Assembly (NCBI GenBank): GCA_964581385.1
Contig: CAZOOK010000006.1
Location: 124,001 to 188,000 of the forward strand
Direction of reading: 5' to 3'
DNA length: 64,000 nucleotides
DNA from: CAZOOK01 sp964581385
GTDB taxonomy: Bacteria > Pseudomonadota > Gammaproteobacteria > Nevskiales > Nevskiaceae
A program made the translations under genes and the position numbers. Positions 31,307-41,640 of the stretch are shown here, one piece after another; position 1 is the stretch's first letter, and the number at the start of each line of letters is the position of its first letter. The notes under the pieces are model-generated. The model ran no database searches. It saw only the letters and a program-made list of their open reading frames with translations, and was not told where the DNA came from.

Positions 31307-34300
31307 CTAAGCCGATGCCTTTGTCAGATCGGACAGTAATTTTCCGATAGTCTCGGGCTGTACGGGTTTGATGAGATGGTGATCAAATCCAGCTTCCCGC
31401 GAGCGGCGGAAGTCGTCCGCCTGCCCGCGGCCGGTCAAGGCAACGATGAGCGAATTTTTGCCCCAAGGATATTGCCGGATGCGGCAACAAGCATCATAGC
31501 CGTTCATTTTCGGCATACAGATATCCATCAGAACCAATTCAGGTTGAAACATTGCCGCCGTCTCTACCGCATCGATTCCATCGGCAGCGATGCGCACGCT
31601 GGCTCCCATCAGTTCGAGCATAGTTGCCATGCTGGAGGCGGAATCCTCATTGTCATCGACAATCAGAATCCGGTGCTGTTGTGAATCATGCAGCACTTTC
31701 TTGTCGCGCCGTGGCGTTTGCGGTTTTGGAAGACCCGTCGACAAAAGGGGCAATCTGACGGTGAACTCGCTGCCCAGGCCGATTCCATTGCTGAATGCAC
31801 TCACTTCACCTCCGTGCATGAGCACCAGCCGCTTCACCAGCGTCAAACCAATGCCAAGACCTCCATGGATCTTTTCCAACGATCGATCGACTTGCTCAAA
31901 CATATCGAATACGCGCTCAAGCATATCTTGCGGGATGCCAATACCGTTGTCCCGGACGTTGACGATGACGTGGCCATCTTTAAGCGCCACTACGATCTGA
32001 ATAGCCCCTCCCTCTTGGGTGTATTTGGTGGCGTTGTTCAAAAGATTGCCGAATACCTGGGCGAGGCGGGTTACATCGGCGTTTATGGTCACCGGTTCCG
32101 ATGGAATGTCGATTGAAAGTGTCTGGCTCCGCTGCTCGATCAATGGACGGCAGGTTTCGATCGCGTTCAGTAAGACGAGCGACAGATCGATGCAATCCTT
32201 GCGCAGCGCAATTTTGCCTTCGGTGATCCGACTCAAATCGAGCAGATCGTCGATCAGTCTGATCATGTGCCGAAGCTGACGCTCCATCATCTGGCGTGAT
32301 TTGTCGATAACCTGAGGATTGGCGTTCGCGCGCTTGATCAGTTCAAGGCCGTTGAGCAGCGGTGCGAGGGGATTGCGAAGCTCGTGTGCCAGAGTCGCCA
32401 GAAATTCATTCTTGCGCTGATCCGCCTTGCGCAGATCTTCCTCGACCGCCTTGAGGCGGCTGATATCGAGATTGATTCCGGCCCAGGCGATGATTTCATC
32501 TTGTTCGTTTTTGACCGGAACACCACGGGTGAGCACCGGGTGATAGCGTCCTTCGGCATCGCGGAAGCGATGCTGGCGATCCCAGTTGCCTCCGCGACGC
32601 ACGCAATCTCGCCAAGCGTCAGCGGCATCCGCATCGTCCGGATGCAACGCATCGATCCATCCAGAATCCGACCATTGCTCCTGCGTCTTTCCAACTAGGC
32701 GCAAAAATGAAGGGCTGACATAACGGTTGCGCCCGTTTGCGTCGCAGGTCCAAATGCCGTAGTCGAGCGATTCGCCAATGGCACGATACAGAAGTTCGCT
32801 GTCACGCAGAGCGTGCCGCGCGATGTTGGCCTCAATGACGTTGGCCGCATGCCGGGCGCACAGATCTGCCAGTTGGATTTCACGGTGAGACGGAATCCGA
32901 CATTTGACGAAATAGACCGATAGCACTCCCACAACTTCTCCTGCTCGTGAAATGATCGGAGTGCTATGTGCCGCGCGGAATCCAGCCGCGCGCGCGCCTT
33001 CACGTATCTTTTCGAAGCGCGTATCGGTTTCGATATCGAAAACGACCGAGCGTTGCCCGGTGAAGAATGCGCTGCCGCGCGCGCCTGCGTCCGGAGCTGG
33101 CGTTACGCGTAGCAATCTCTGCAGTGTCGCCGCGCTGAAGCCGATACTGGCAACATTATCAAGACATCCGGAAGTACGGTTATACATCGATACCAGTCCG
33201 AAATCCGCGCCATGGAGTTCCACAGCAGCTTCTAGTGTGGCTTGCAGGGCAGATACGGGCTCTCTTTCTCTAGTGTCTGCTGGCTCCATTGCGAGCTGAT
33301 GCAGGCGTGTCAGCGACCTGACCTGAAAGGCGAGGTCGTCCTTTGTGGCTGCCAACTGGGCTTCAGCATATTTTCGATCGGTAATGTCGACCAGCATGTT
33401 GATTGCACCTACGATTGCACCTGAGGAATCGCGCAACGCACGCGGGTGTGCCAGAGCTGAACGTCGGCTGGTATCAGGACGCTCGATCAAGATTTCAATT
33501 GAGCCGCGTGGCAGTCCATCCTTGAGAGTCATTGCCGTCGGGCATTCGCTCAGTGGAATTGGCGTTCCTTCTGGAGTGAAGTTCCGATATGACCCGCACC
33601 ACTTGCTATGGCCCACTGTCGGCGTTTGTCCCCATAATTCGACAGCCGCGGCGTTGTAGAGTGTGATGGTGCCGTCGGCAGCGCAAGTGTAAATCGCTGC
33701 CGGCAGATCACGGATCAGTTCGCGATAGCGTTCTTCGCTTTGGCGAAGGGCTGCTTCTATGCGTTTGCGTTCGTCGATCTCGCGTTTGGCGCGGCCATAG
33801 AGCTTCGCATTATCAATTGCTACGGCCGCTTGCGCCGCAATTCCAAGAACCATGCGCTCGGCGCGCTCAGTGAAGACACCCACATCCGGATGCCCGAAGA
33901 TCAGAGCGCCAAGTATCTCGCCGGATCGCGACACCACCGGTACGCCCAGGTAGCTCCGCACCGGGCGGCGCCCATCGGGAAAGCCGGCATACGGCATATT
34001 CTGCCCACCGCGGGAATTTTCGCGGACATCATTGAGGCGGATTGCCGAGCCATCGCGAAAGATTTCCTCGAACAGAGGAATATTGCCCGGCCTGCCGAGT
34101 TCATCGAATTCCGGCGGAGCTGCATCGGGTATGGTGAAAAGTTGAAAGGACTCACCAGGCTCATTCGTCGGATTATTGAGAAACGTCCCAATCCGCGCGC
34201 CCGTCAGCTGGGTCGCGGTGTCGGTCACCTTCTGCAAAAGTGTCTGCAAATCAAGTTCTGCGGTGAGTCCGCGTGCAACATCGTTGAGTTTTTCGGCTTC

Positions 34301-36613
34301 AACGCGCAGCAAGCGCTCCCGCTTGAGAATCTCACTACGCAGTTGTGACATTGACAGTTGAGCGCCGACGCGCGCGAGCAGTTCACGGGCACTGAATGGC
34401 TTGACCAGATAATCATCGGCGCCGGCATGCAGTCCTTCAATGCGTGCCTCCTCGCCAGCGCGCGCGGAAAGCATGATGACCGGCACGGTTGCCGTGCGCG
34501 CCTCGTCGCGCAGCCTGCGCAGAAGTGCGAAGCCGTCGACATTGGGCATCATGACGTCAGTAAGGATCAGGTCGGGAACTTGAGCCTGCAGCGCATTAAG
34601 CGCCTGCTGCCCGTCGGCTACCGCCGTGACGTCGTAAAGTGGTGCCAGCAATCGTTTCATATAGTTGCGCATATCGACGTTGTCATCTGCCAACAGCACT
34701 CGCGGCCGCAATGGAGCGAGCTTTTCATGCGGTGGCGATTGCCGGTCATGCTGAGATGCGGAGCTCGGTGTCGGATCTGCGATTTCCGGCAGCCACCGCA
34801 AAGCTTCTTCGACGAACGGATTAGCAGTGCTGCGCACGGTTTTTAGGGTCGTTTCGGTGCGTATGCGGTCAGAACGCAGGTGTGCCTTCCCGAACGGAAT
34901 CGTCACCGTGAACGTGCTTCCTTTATCGGGTGTGCTGGCAACACTCACTGCGGCGTGATTAAGTTTTGCCAGCTCATGGACTAACGCCAGGCCGATTCCC
35001 GTGCCCTCGTGATTGCGGCCATTGGCGCCTTCGACACGATGGAAACGATTGAACAGTTTTGGCAGTTCGTCTGCCGAAATGCCGATTCCGGTATCTCGCA
35101 CATCTAAAACGGCGGCGTCTGAACGTGCGCGTAACGACACTTCAATTTCACCGACAAGCGTGTATTTGAATGCATTGGACATGAGATTGAGAACGATTTT
35201 CTCCCACATGTCGTGATCGACGAACACCGGCTCCGGCAGCTGTGGACAATTGATGATCAGTTCGATACCGGCCTTCTCTGCCGCCGATTTGAACATGCCG
35301 CAGAGGTCGGTCGTGTAGGCAGCAAGATCAAGTGCCTCATAGGTTGCCTCCATGCGGCCCGCCTCGATGCGCGAGAAATCGAGAAGCGTATTGACCAGGC
35401 GCAACAGTCGGTGCCCGTTTCTCGATGCGAGCTCCAGTTGTTCTCGCGTATTTTTTCCTATTTCATCAGTCGATCCGGCCAGTACATCGTTGAGCGGTCC
35501 GAGCAGCAGTGTCAGTGGTGTTCGAAATTCGTGGCTGACATTTGAAAAGAACACGGTCTTGGCCCGATCCAGTTCCGCGAGCGCTTCGGCACGCCTGCGC
35601 TCCTCCTCATAGGCCTGCACGCTGGAAATACCACTGGCGATTTGCGCTGCCATCATTTCGAGAAAGCGCTGATAGCTGGTGTCGAACACGCGATACGGAT
35701 TGAGACCGACGATCAACATGCCGCTTTTGCCCGCCGAAGATTGCGGTGTGATTGGAAGAATGACAGCGTTATGAGGCGGACGTTGCCAAGCTCCTCGCGG
35801 CAAATCCGAGAACGAAGTGGGCGGTAGCGATACCAGCAACGGTCTACGCAATGTTTTCGCGGCCATCCATGGCCATGGCGAATCGTTCCCGAAGAACAGC
35901 CGTGGTGGTACCGCGCGATGATCACAGCCAAATCGGCAGGCTCCTTTCAGCGTAGCTGCCTTGTTGTCGTCGTCAAATAAGTAAATCGCGGCGAATGGCA
36001 AGTCCTGAGGATTGCGCTCCATGCATGCCACGCTCTGCGTGCATATCTCATCGATCGTCCGCGCGTCCACCGTTTCTGTGGCCAGTTCGCGTAACAGAGA
36101 AAGCTGGCGCTCATCGATGATCCGGCGCGTCTCATCGGTATTGGCGCACAGAATGCCGCCTACGCTGCTATCGTCATCAAGTACCGGACTATAGGAAAAG
36201 GTGTAATAAGTTTCCTCCGGATAGCCGTTCCGCTCCATGATCAGCAGCAGCGCTTCGTCGTAGGTTCCTTCATTTCTGTATATCGCTTGTTCGGCGCGCG
36301 GACCCACCTGCTCCCATATTTCCTGCCATACCACCGCCGCGGGCTGGCCGAGCGCGCCAGGATGCTTTTCGCAGACGATGCCTTTGTAGGCATCGTTATA
36401 AAGATTGATTAGTTCGCTTCCCCACCACACAAACATCGGCTGGCGTGACGTCAACATGATGCGTACCGCAGTTTTCAGGCTGCGCGTCCAGTTCTGGACG
36501 GGTCCGAGCGGGTTTCTGGACCAGTCTATTGCGCGCATGCGCTCGCCCATTTCGCCACCGCCGGAGAAAAAATCAATTCCGGCTTGTCCCTGTTGCATGA
36601 AGGCCATCTCCAT
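31307..36613 (-). CDS. Giant double-module hybrid sensor histidine kinase
   Basis: 1768 residues from ATG 36613, preceded by ggaggg. Order: PAS-like N-terminal domain (to about 170), GAF, HisKA with H361 (SHEFRTPLT) and HATPase; receiver with D686; GAF, PAS, GAF, PAS; a second HisKA with H1410 (AHELRNPLAP) and HATPase; a second receiver with D1697. It therefore contains two complete kinase-receiver sets with separate sensory inputs. There is no output domain, so signal must pass to a separate regulator or histidine phosphotransferase. The second kinase module is closely similar to the protein at 53304-54866. Cytoplasmic; no transmembrane segment seen. Confidence 0.94.
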   Translation of the reverse strand: MEMAFMQQGQAGIDFFSGGGEMGERMRAIDWSRNPLGPVQNWTRSLKTAVRIMLTSRQPMFVWWGSELINLYNDAYKGIVCEKHPGALGQPAAVVWQEIWEQVGPRAEQAIYRNEGTYDEALLLIMERNGYPEETYYTFSYSPVLDDDSSVGGILCANTDETRRIIDERQLSLLRELATETVDARTIDEICTQSVACMERNPQDLPFAAIYLFDDDNKAATLKGACRFGCDHRAVPPRLFFGNDSPWPWMAAKTLRRPLLVSLPPTSFSDLPRGAWQRPPHNAVILPITPQSSAGKSGMLIVGLNPYRVFDTSYQRFLEMMAAQIASGISSVQAYEEERRRAEALAELDRAKTVFFSNVSHEFRTPLTLLLGPLNDVLAGSTDEIGKNTREQLELASRNGHRLLRLVNTLLDFSRIEAGRMEATYEALDLAAYTTDLCGMFKSAAEKAGIELIINCPQLPEPVFVDHDMWEKIVLNLMSNAFKYTLVGEIEVSLRARSDAAVLDVRDTGIGISADELPKLFNRFHRVEGANGRNHEGTGIGLALVHELAKLNHAAVSVASTPDKGSTFTVTIPFGKAHLRSDRIRTETTLKTVRSTANPFVEEALRWLPEIADPTPSSASQHDRQSPPHEKLAPLRPRVLLADDNVDMRNYMKRLLAPLYDVTAVADGQQALNALQAQVPDLILTDVMMPNVDGFALLRRLRDEARTATVPVIMLSARAGEEARIEGLHAGADDYLVKPFSARELLARVGAQLSMSQLRSEILKRERLLRVEAEKLNDVARGLTAELDLQTLLQKVTDTATQLTGARIGTFLNNPTNEPGESFQLFTIPDAAPPEFDELGRPGNIPLFEEIFRDGSAIRLNDVRENSRGGQNMPYAGFPDGRRPVRSYLGVPVVSRSGEILGALIFGHPDVGVFTERAERMVLGIAAQAAVAIDNAKLYGRAKREIDERKRIEAALRQSEERYRELIRDLPAAIYTCAADGTITLYNAAAVELWGQTPTVGHSKWCGSYRNFTPEGTPIPLSECPTAMTLKDGLPRGSIEILIERPDTSRRSALAHPRALRDSSGAIVGAINMLVDITDRKYAEAQLAATKDDLAFQVRSLTRLHQLAMEPADTREREPVSALQATLEAAVELHGADFGLVSMYNRTSGCLDNVASIGFSAATLQRLLRVTPAPDAGARGSAFFTGQRSVVFDIETDTRFEKIREGARAAGFRAAHSTPIISRAGEVVGVLSVYFVKCRIPSHREIQLADLCARHAANVIEANIARHALRDSELLYRAIGESLDYGIWTCDANGRNRYVSPSFLRLVGKTQEQWSDSGWIDALHPDDADAADAWRDCVRRGGNWDRQHRFRDAEGRYHPVLTRGVPVKNEQDEIIAWAGINLDISRLKAVEEDLRKADQRKNEFLATLAHELRNPLAPLLNGLELIKRANANPQVIDKSRQMMERQLRHMIRLIDDLLDLSRITEGKIALRKDCIDLSLVLLNAIETCRPLIEQRSQTLSIDIPSEPVTINADVTRLAQVFGNLLNNATKYTQEGGAIQIVVALKDGHVIVNVRDNGIGIPQDMLERVFDMFEQVDRSLEKIHGGLGIGLTLVKRLVLMHGGEVSAFSNGIGLGSEFTVRLPLLSTGLPKPQTPRRDKKVLHDSQQHRILIVDDNEDSASSMATMLELMGASVRIAADGIDAVETAAMFQPELVLMDICMPKMNGYDACCRIRQYPWGKNSLIVALTGRGQADDFRRSREAGFDHHLIKPVQPETIGKLLSDLTKASA

Positions 36614-37332
36614 TACCGCCCTCCAGAAAATACTGATATCCAGTTCAGCCCAGCGTAGCGTCGGAGTCAACGTCTACATTGCGGCTTGTAATATCGATTA
36701 GGTGCAAGATTCATTCATATAACCATTTTTTGTGGACGGTACCTCTGCCATTTGTCCCGACTTTGCAGAGAATGCATCCACCAGTTGTTACCAATTCACC
36801 GATGCCCGCCGACTTTTCGGACGTACATGGAACCCCACGAGCAGCGTGCCAGTGAATCGAGAAACGGAATGCCAAAAGTGGGACGATTGGCGGCAACCGC
36901 ATCCCCTGCCGCTGGCTAAAAATATCGACAATCCGCTTTGGCGGAACCGTAGCGGAGACGCACTTGCAATAGAGACCGTCTCCGGAAGGCACGCTTGAGA
37001 CGGGGTTCTGCATGTAAAACCGGGGCATTGATATTCTCGCTCTAGGCGACGAAAAACAATTGACACGCGTGAGAGGGAAAAGGTCCCGATCGCTGTTTTA
37101 GGCAAAAACTGAGACCGTAAAAATTGCCGATTCGCGGAAAAAATAACCGAAGTACCTCCATTTTCTGATCTTCCGACAGTGGCAATCTGCATGCGAATAA
37201 ATCGCTCGCCTTAGAATCAAAAGTACAGCGCGCGGACAACGCAGGTATGCAATCTGCTTGGAAACTGTCATCCCTTTGCTTTGATTTCCAAGGATCTGCG
37301 GAATGCGGGGCAGGCAACAACAACAATGTGCT
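36614..37332. other. Long divergent intergenic region
   Basis: No coding frame with protein-like composition is seen in about 720 bp. It separates the kinase (minus) from the EEP gene (plus) and must carry both promoters. No clear operator was found. Confidence 0.5.
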
Positions 37333-38115
37333 ATGTCCGAAACTGACGTTTGCGAGGCAAAAATTGTACCTGTATTAAAGCTTCTTACCTTGAACACACA
37401 CAAGGGATTCGCGATTTTCAATCGACGCTTTGTGCTGCATGAATTGCGCGACGCGGTGCGCGAAATATCGGCGGACGTGGTGTTCCTGCAGGAGGTCATT
37501 GGAAGTCATGCTCGCCACGCGCTACGCCACTCGAAGTGGCCATCCGAACCGCACTATCAGTTTCTTGCAGAATCAATCTGGGCTGACGTCGTCTACGGCA
37601 GGAATGCGATCTATACCGAGGGCCACCACGGTAACGCGGTATTGTCCAAGTATCGCATTGTCAGTCATGAAAACCGCGATATTTCAATCGGCACCGTCGA
37701 TGAAAAGCGCGGTTTGCTGCATTGTGTGGTGAAAGTCCCCGGGTTCCACGATGAAGTGCACGCCATCTGCGTGCACTTCGGTCTGCGCGAAATGCATCGC
37801 CGTGGCCAGGTTGAGCGACTTTGTGCGTTTATCCAGGACGCTGTGCCCGCGGCGATGCCGTTGATCGTGGCAGGAGACTTCAATGACTGGCGGATGCGCG
37901 CAGGACCGGTGCTTCATGCCAATACGGGGCTGAGGGATGCTTTCATCGAAGCGACGGGATGTGCTGCCAAATCGTTTCCCGCGCACTGGCCATTCCTGCG
38001 TCTCGATCGTGTTTATTTCCGCAACGTACGGGTGATTCAGGCGCTCGTTCATCATCTACGTCCATGGTCCCACCTATCGGACCACGCCGCGCTATCGGTG
38101 GAGATCGCACTATGA
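37333..38115 (+). CDS. Endonuclease/exonuclease/phosphatase (EEP) family protein
   Basis: 260 residues from ATG 37333 (MSETDVCEAK). EEP fold: LLTLNTHKGF, VVFLQEVIG (metal Glu), GNAVLSKYRI, then GDFNDWR and the terminal SDHAALSVEI with catalytic His. YbhP-type proteins sit next to cardiolipin synthase ClsB in many proteobacteria, and this gene's stop overlaps the clsB start (ATGA). It probably acts on a phosphodiester in lipid or signalling metabolism; the exact substrate is unknown. Confidence 0.92.
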   Translation: MSETDVCEAKIVPVLKLLTLNTHKGFAIFNRRFVLHELRDAVREISADVVFLQEVIGSHARHALRHSKWPSEPHYQFLAESIWADVVYGRNAIYTEGHHGNAVLSKYRIVSHENRDISIGTVDEKRGLLHCVVKVPGFHDEVHAICVHFGLREMHRRGQVERLCAFIQDAVPAAMPLIVAGDFNDWRMRAGPVLHANTGLRDAFIEATGCAAKSFPAHWPFLRLDRVYFRNVRVIQALVHHLRPWSHLSDHAALSVEIAL

Positions 38116-39353
38116 AGGCTGGGCTCTGGCGTGAAGATAATCGTGTTCGACTTCTGGAAAACGGCGAAGAGTATTTCCCGCGCGTGTTCGCTAGCATCGG
38201 GGCTGCAACAGAAGAGGTGCTAATTGAGGTTTTCATTCTATTCGAAGATCGTGTTGGAAACGAATTGCACGCACGCCTTATCGATGCAGCACGCCGAGGC
38301 GTGAGAGTGCGGCTGGTTGTGGACGGCTATGGTTCGGCAAATCTGACTGCGCCATTTATCGAAGCATTGACTGCTGCCGGTGTCGTGTTTCGGATGTTCG
38401 ATCCCAGCCCGCGTGTGCTCGGCATCCGCACGGGCGTTTTTCGACGACTGCATCGAAAACTAGTCGTCGTCGACAGAGACCTGGCTTTTATTGGCGGAAT
38501 CAATTTCTCCAGAGAACATCTGCGCGAAGATGGTCAAATGTCGAAGCAGGACTACGCGGTCGAAGTGGATGGGCCCGTCGTCAACGATATCCGGGACTTG
38601 ATGTTGAACGACAGTGAGCGGCAGGGAAGAAGAAGACCGAGATGGTGGCACTGGTGGGTACCGACTCCCTCGACGATTCTGACGCGGGCGCAGCGCGGAA
38701 CTGCACGAGCCATGCTTGCGATGCGCGATAATGACAGGCACCGTCAGGATATTGAGCGCATCTATAGGGCCGGCATACGCAGCGCGCAGCGCGAAATCGT
38801 TATAGCGAATGCGTATTTTCTTCCTAGCTATCGGCTCCTGAGGGAGCTCAGGAACGCTTCGCAGCGTGGCGTCGCCGTTCATCTCATTCTGCAAGGCCGA
38901 CCTGATTTGCGTCTCGTGAGTTGGGTGGAGGCTCAACTGCATGGCTATCTGTTGGAAGGCGGTGTAAGGATCCATGAGTATTGCGAGCGGCCGCTTCACG
39001 GAAAAGTGGCCGTTGTTGACGACGAATGGAGCACAGTCGGTTCCAGTAATCTCGATCCGCTGAGCCTGGCTCTGAACCTGGAGGCCAATTTGGTAATCCA
39101 TGATTTGTCTTTCACCGCGCAATTGCGTCGAAGTCTAAAAAGACTGATACAAGAGGAATGCCGCGAAATCACTTACGACCCGACGCAGCATGGCATGCTA
39201 TTGCGTCGGCTCTTTGGGTTCATGATTTTTCACGTATTGCGGCGCGTGCCCGTGTTAGCTGGCTGGCTACCCGCGCATACCGGACGGCGGCGAACAGGCC
39301 CAGCAGTTACCCGGACCCAAGAATTGGGCCTGCATCGGGATGTTGGCTCATAA
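38112..39353 (+). CDS. clsB: Cardiolipin synthase B (phospholipase D family)
   Basis: 413 residues with two HKD motifs of the PLD superfamily: HRKLVVVDRDLAFIGG (about 118) and HGKVAVVDDEWSTVGSSN (about 296). ClsB joins phosphatidylglycerol or phosphatidylethanolamine to make cardiolipin at the inner membrane. Start ATG 38112 overlaps the EEP gene by four bases; upstream in-frame ATGs lie inside that gene. The C-terminal hydrophobic stretch (FGFMIFHVLRRVPVLAGWL) may be the membrane anchor. The ybhP-clsB pairing is conserved. Confidence 0.95.
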   Translation: MKAGLWREDNRVRLLENGEEYFPRVFASIGAATEEVLIEVFILFEDRVGNELHARLIDAARRGVRVRLVVDGYGSANLTAPFIEALTAAGVVFRMFDPSPRVLGIRTGVFRRLHRKLVVVDRDLAFIGGINFSREHLREDGQMSKQDYAVEVDGPVVNDIRDLMLNDSERQGRRRPRWWHWWVPTPSTILTRAQRGTARAMLAMRDNDRHRQDIERIYRAGIRSAQREIVIANAYFLPSYRLLRELRNASQRGVAVHLILQGRPDLRLVSWVEAQLHGYLLEGGVRIHEYCERPLHGKVAVVDDEWSTVGSSNLDPLSLALNLEANLVIHDLSFTAQLRRSLKRLIQEECREITYDPTQHGMLLRRLFGFMIFHVLRRVPVLAGWLPAHTGRRRTGPAVTRTQELGLHRDVGS

Positions 39354-39478
39354 AAACCCCCATGAGCGTCAATGAACGCATCGCCACGATGTCGGTCAAT
39401 ACGTTAATAGGGTAATCTTCGCGGTCTTCGTGATGCGAAGAGCAGCCGAATTCAGCCAAGGAAATGCGAGGTGATGCA

Positions 39479-40321
39479 ATGACCCCGAAAAGACGCGATT
39501 TCAAATTCGATTTGCCGGCTGATCGCATCCATGACTGGCACGGACGCGGCGGCCACGTTTCGCATTTCTTCAATGCCCTTTCGACCGTATTTCCAGTCGG
39601 CGAGCGGTTTTTTATTAACAGTGTGCGCGCTTACCGGAACCAGATTAGTGGCTCGGGCATCGATCAAGAAATTGTCGGCTTTATCGGACAGGAGGCGATG
39701 CATGGTCGCGAACATGAACTATACAACCGACTTCTGAGTTTGCGTGGCCTTCCCGAGGCACAGCTGGAAGCTTACGTCGCCGGTATTTTGCGGGCCGTCC
39801 AAAAAATGACTCCTCGGTCCTGGCAATTGTCAGTCACACTGGCTTTGGAACATTTTACGGCGATCTTGGCTGATCATCTTCTCAAAAATCCCGAAATGCT
39901 AAAGGGGTCAGAGCCGGCCTTCAGGAACATTTGGCGATGGCATGCTTTGGAGGAAACTGAGCATAAGGCTGTTGCTTTTGACGTATGGAATAGCGTGATG
40001 GGTCGGAGTCCAACCGCCTATATCGTACGAAGCGTTGGTATGCTGATGGCTTCTGCGGCGTTTGTATGTGTGATTGCAGTATTCACCATGCGTCTGATCG
40101 AGGCGGATCCTGCGACGCGTCGAAATCCGATCGGATATCGGCAGCTATGGGTTTTTCTTATGGACAAGCCAGGGATGTTAAGAACCGGATTTCCAATGTG
40201 GGTTGAATATTTTAGGACATCCTTCCATCCATGGCAGCACAACAACCGCCATCTTCTCAGCATAATCGACGAAATCTCCTCGGAAATGAGAAAAGATTCT
40301 GCGTTATCAAAAGCAGCATAG
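39479..40321 (+). CDS. Metal-dependent hydrolase family protein (PF10118)
   Basis: 280 residues from the ATG at 39479 with ribosome site gaggtga. Iron-type ligands: FIGQEAMHGREHELYN and ALEETEHKAVAFDVW, the EXXXH/HXXXH pattern of this ferritin-like hydrolase family, plus a membrane helix around 190-210. The family is often linked to lipid or fatty-acid turnover in Proteobacteria. Substrate is unknown. Confidence 0.88.
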   Translation: MTPKRRDFKFDLPADRIHDWHGRGGHVSHFFNALSTVFPVGERFFINSVRAYRNQISGSGIDQEIVGFIGQEAMHGREHELYNRLLSLRGLPEAQLEAYVAGILRAVQKMTPRSWQLSVTLALEHFTAILADHLLKNPEMLKGSEPAFRNIWRWHALEETEHKAVAFDVWNSVMGRSPTAYIVRSVGMLMASAAFVCVIAVFTMRLIEADPATRRNPIGYRQLWVFLMDKPGMLRTGFPMWVEYFRTSFHPWQHNNRHLLSIIDEISSEMRKDSALSKAA

Positions 40322-40426
40322 ATCCAGAATGGCACCTGTGCCGTGCTTCGCGCCGACGTGAAAAATCGCTGCGGGTACTGGTTATGGGCTGGGCGCAATA
40401 TATGGCACGCGGCGGTTTATTAAATT

Positions 40427-40457
40427 CCATCCACCACGTTTGAAGCGCGGTGGATGG
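40427..40457. terminator. Hairpin between convergent genes
   Basis: CCATCCACC and GGTGGATGG pair perfectly over a 13-base loop. It lies between the convergent PF10118 and DUF1328 genes. No long T tract, so intrinsic termination is uncertain. Confidence 0.5.
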
Positions 40458-40482
40458 TGATGGTGCTTTCAGACATTTTCCC

Positions 40483-40653
40483 TTAGGCCGGTGGCGGTCG
40501 GAGCCTTGGAAAGATGAGTGCTACTAGCGCCAGAACGATGAATATCACGAAGAGAAGCTTAGCGATCTCAGCAGCCCCAGCCGCAATACCGGTAAATCCG
40601 AAGATAGCGGCAATGAGGGCGATAACAAAAAAAACCGCGGCATAGTAAAGCAT
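40483..40653 (-). CDS. DUF1328 small membrane protein (YtjA-like)
   Basis: 56 residues, starting at ATG 40653 with a perfect aaggaggt ribosome site. It reads MLYYAAVFFVIALIAAIF, then GFTGIAAGAAEIAKLLF, then VIFIVLALVALIF, with the tail PRLRPPPA. This is the two-helix DUF1328 layout with the Ala/Gly-rich inter-helix segment. Members are stress-induced membrane proteins of unknown mechanism. Confidence 0.93.
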   Translation of the reverse strand: MLYYAAVFFVIALIAAIFGFTGIAAGAAEIAKLLFVIFIVLALVALIFPRLRPPPA

Positions 40654-40719
40654 GGAAGACCTCCTTTTTCAGTTCTGCAGCGGCGTCCAGACGGTAGCGA
40701 GCGATTGCTCACATCGTTT

Positions 40720-40956
40720 TTAACGCTTGATCGCTGCATCACAACTCGTGTTAGATGGCATGTTCATATTGATAAGTTGCTTGATCTGACGTCGAGCTTC
40801 GTCTCTGATCAAACCGTAGTCCTGTTGTGCAGCGCCAGCGAGCCACTCGCTATTGCCTTCATATTTAAGCACGTCATTGTGGATCAATCGCCCCAATACA
40901 TGCTTTGATCGACCAGATAATTGTTTCCACTTTCCTACAATCGTGTCCTTGTTCAT
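40720..40956 (-). CDS. CsbD-family stress protein
   Basis: 78 residues. The start is ATG 40956 (MNKDTIVGKWKQLSG), placed about right behind aaggag; the in-frame ATG two codons earlier is too close to that ribosome site. CsbD features: DTIVGKWKQLSGRSK and the following KYEGNSEWLAGAAQQDYG with the charged helical tail. The family is a general-stress, desiccation-type protein. It is in line with DUF1328 on the same strand and faces the YqjD gene cluster. Confidence 0.9.
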   Translation of the reverse strand: MNKDTIVGKWKQLSGRSKHVLGRLIHNDVLKYEGNSEWLAGAAQQDYGLIRDEARRQIKQLINMNMPSNTSCDAAIKR

Positions 40957-41253
40957 ATACATCTCCTTTTGTGAAGACCAGAGGATCAATTACAAATAAC
41001 CCCTACGTCATCGATAACCGCGCCGCTCGGACATTCTCACGCAGTCCTATCCTTCAGAACTTCGTCACTTCGGTTTGACGAAAGTTCTATCGTTGTTGAG
41101 TGAATAAGCAGCAGCGGAAACCAATTCGAATACCCGTAGAAACTCTGTCCGGATTTCGAGTGAACCTAGCCATCTCAACACTGGTCCAATTTGAAGCCGA
41201 ATTCCGGGCGACTGGAATCGGCATATTTATTATTCAAGGAAAGGAGATTGGCA

Positions 41254-41580
41254 ATGAATAACGGAGCCATGGACGTGGATGAGTCGAAAGATCGTCTGGT
41301 AGTGGATTTCCAATCGTTATCGTCTCACGCGGAAGAGCTGATACGCGCGACGTCGTCGCTGTCCGGAGATAGCATTGCGGCTGCACGTGCCAAGCTGTTA
41401 GAAAGTCTGTCTACGGTTCGCGAAGGTCTGAGAAATGCCGATGCCTACACGAGGGAAAAAGCCAAATATGCTGCGAAAATGACAGATTCATACGTTCACG
41501 AGAAGCCTTGGCAAGCGGTTGCGGTTGCTGCCTTGGCTGGGGTTCTATTCGGTGCTTTGAGTGGTGTGGGCCGAAGATAG
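41254..41580 (+). CDS. yqjD: DUF883/ElaB-YqjD family membrane-anchored protein
   Basis: 108 residues from ATG 41254 (MNNGAMDVDE) with aaggagat ribosome site. Amphipathic helices (FQSLSSHAEELIRATSSL, ARAKLLESLSTVREGLRNA, ADAYTREKAKYAAKM) precede a C-terminal transmembrane segment (PWQAVAVAALAGVLFGALSG). ElaB/YqjD proteins are tail-anchored inner-membrane proteins that associate with ribosomes in stationary phase. First gene of a yqjD-yqjE-yqjK-like operon. Confidence 0.92.
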   Translation: MNNGAMDVDESKDRLVVDFQSLSSHAEELIRATSSLSGDSIAAARAKLLESLSTVREGLRNADAYTREKAKYAAKMTDSYVHEKPWQAVAVAALAGVLFGALSGVGRR

Positions 41581-41640
41581 ACCATCGACGCTTCAAAAAA
41601 AGGCGATAGAGTTGCCTCGGATCTGTTTTCGGATCTATCC

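Noticed and set aside
39364..39414. Short ORF MSVNERIATMSVNTLIG after clsB, resembling the start of a CBS-domain protein
   Set aside because: Only 17 codons, no ribosome site, and no continuation in any frame.
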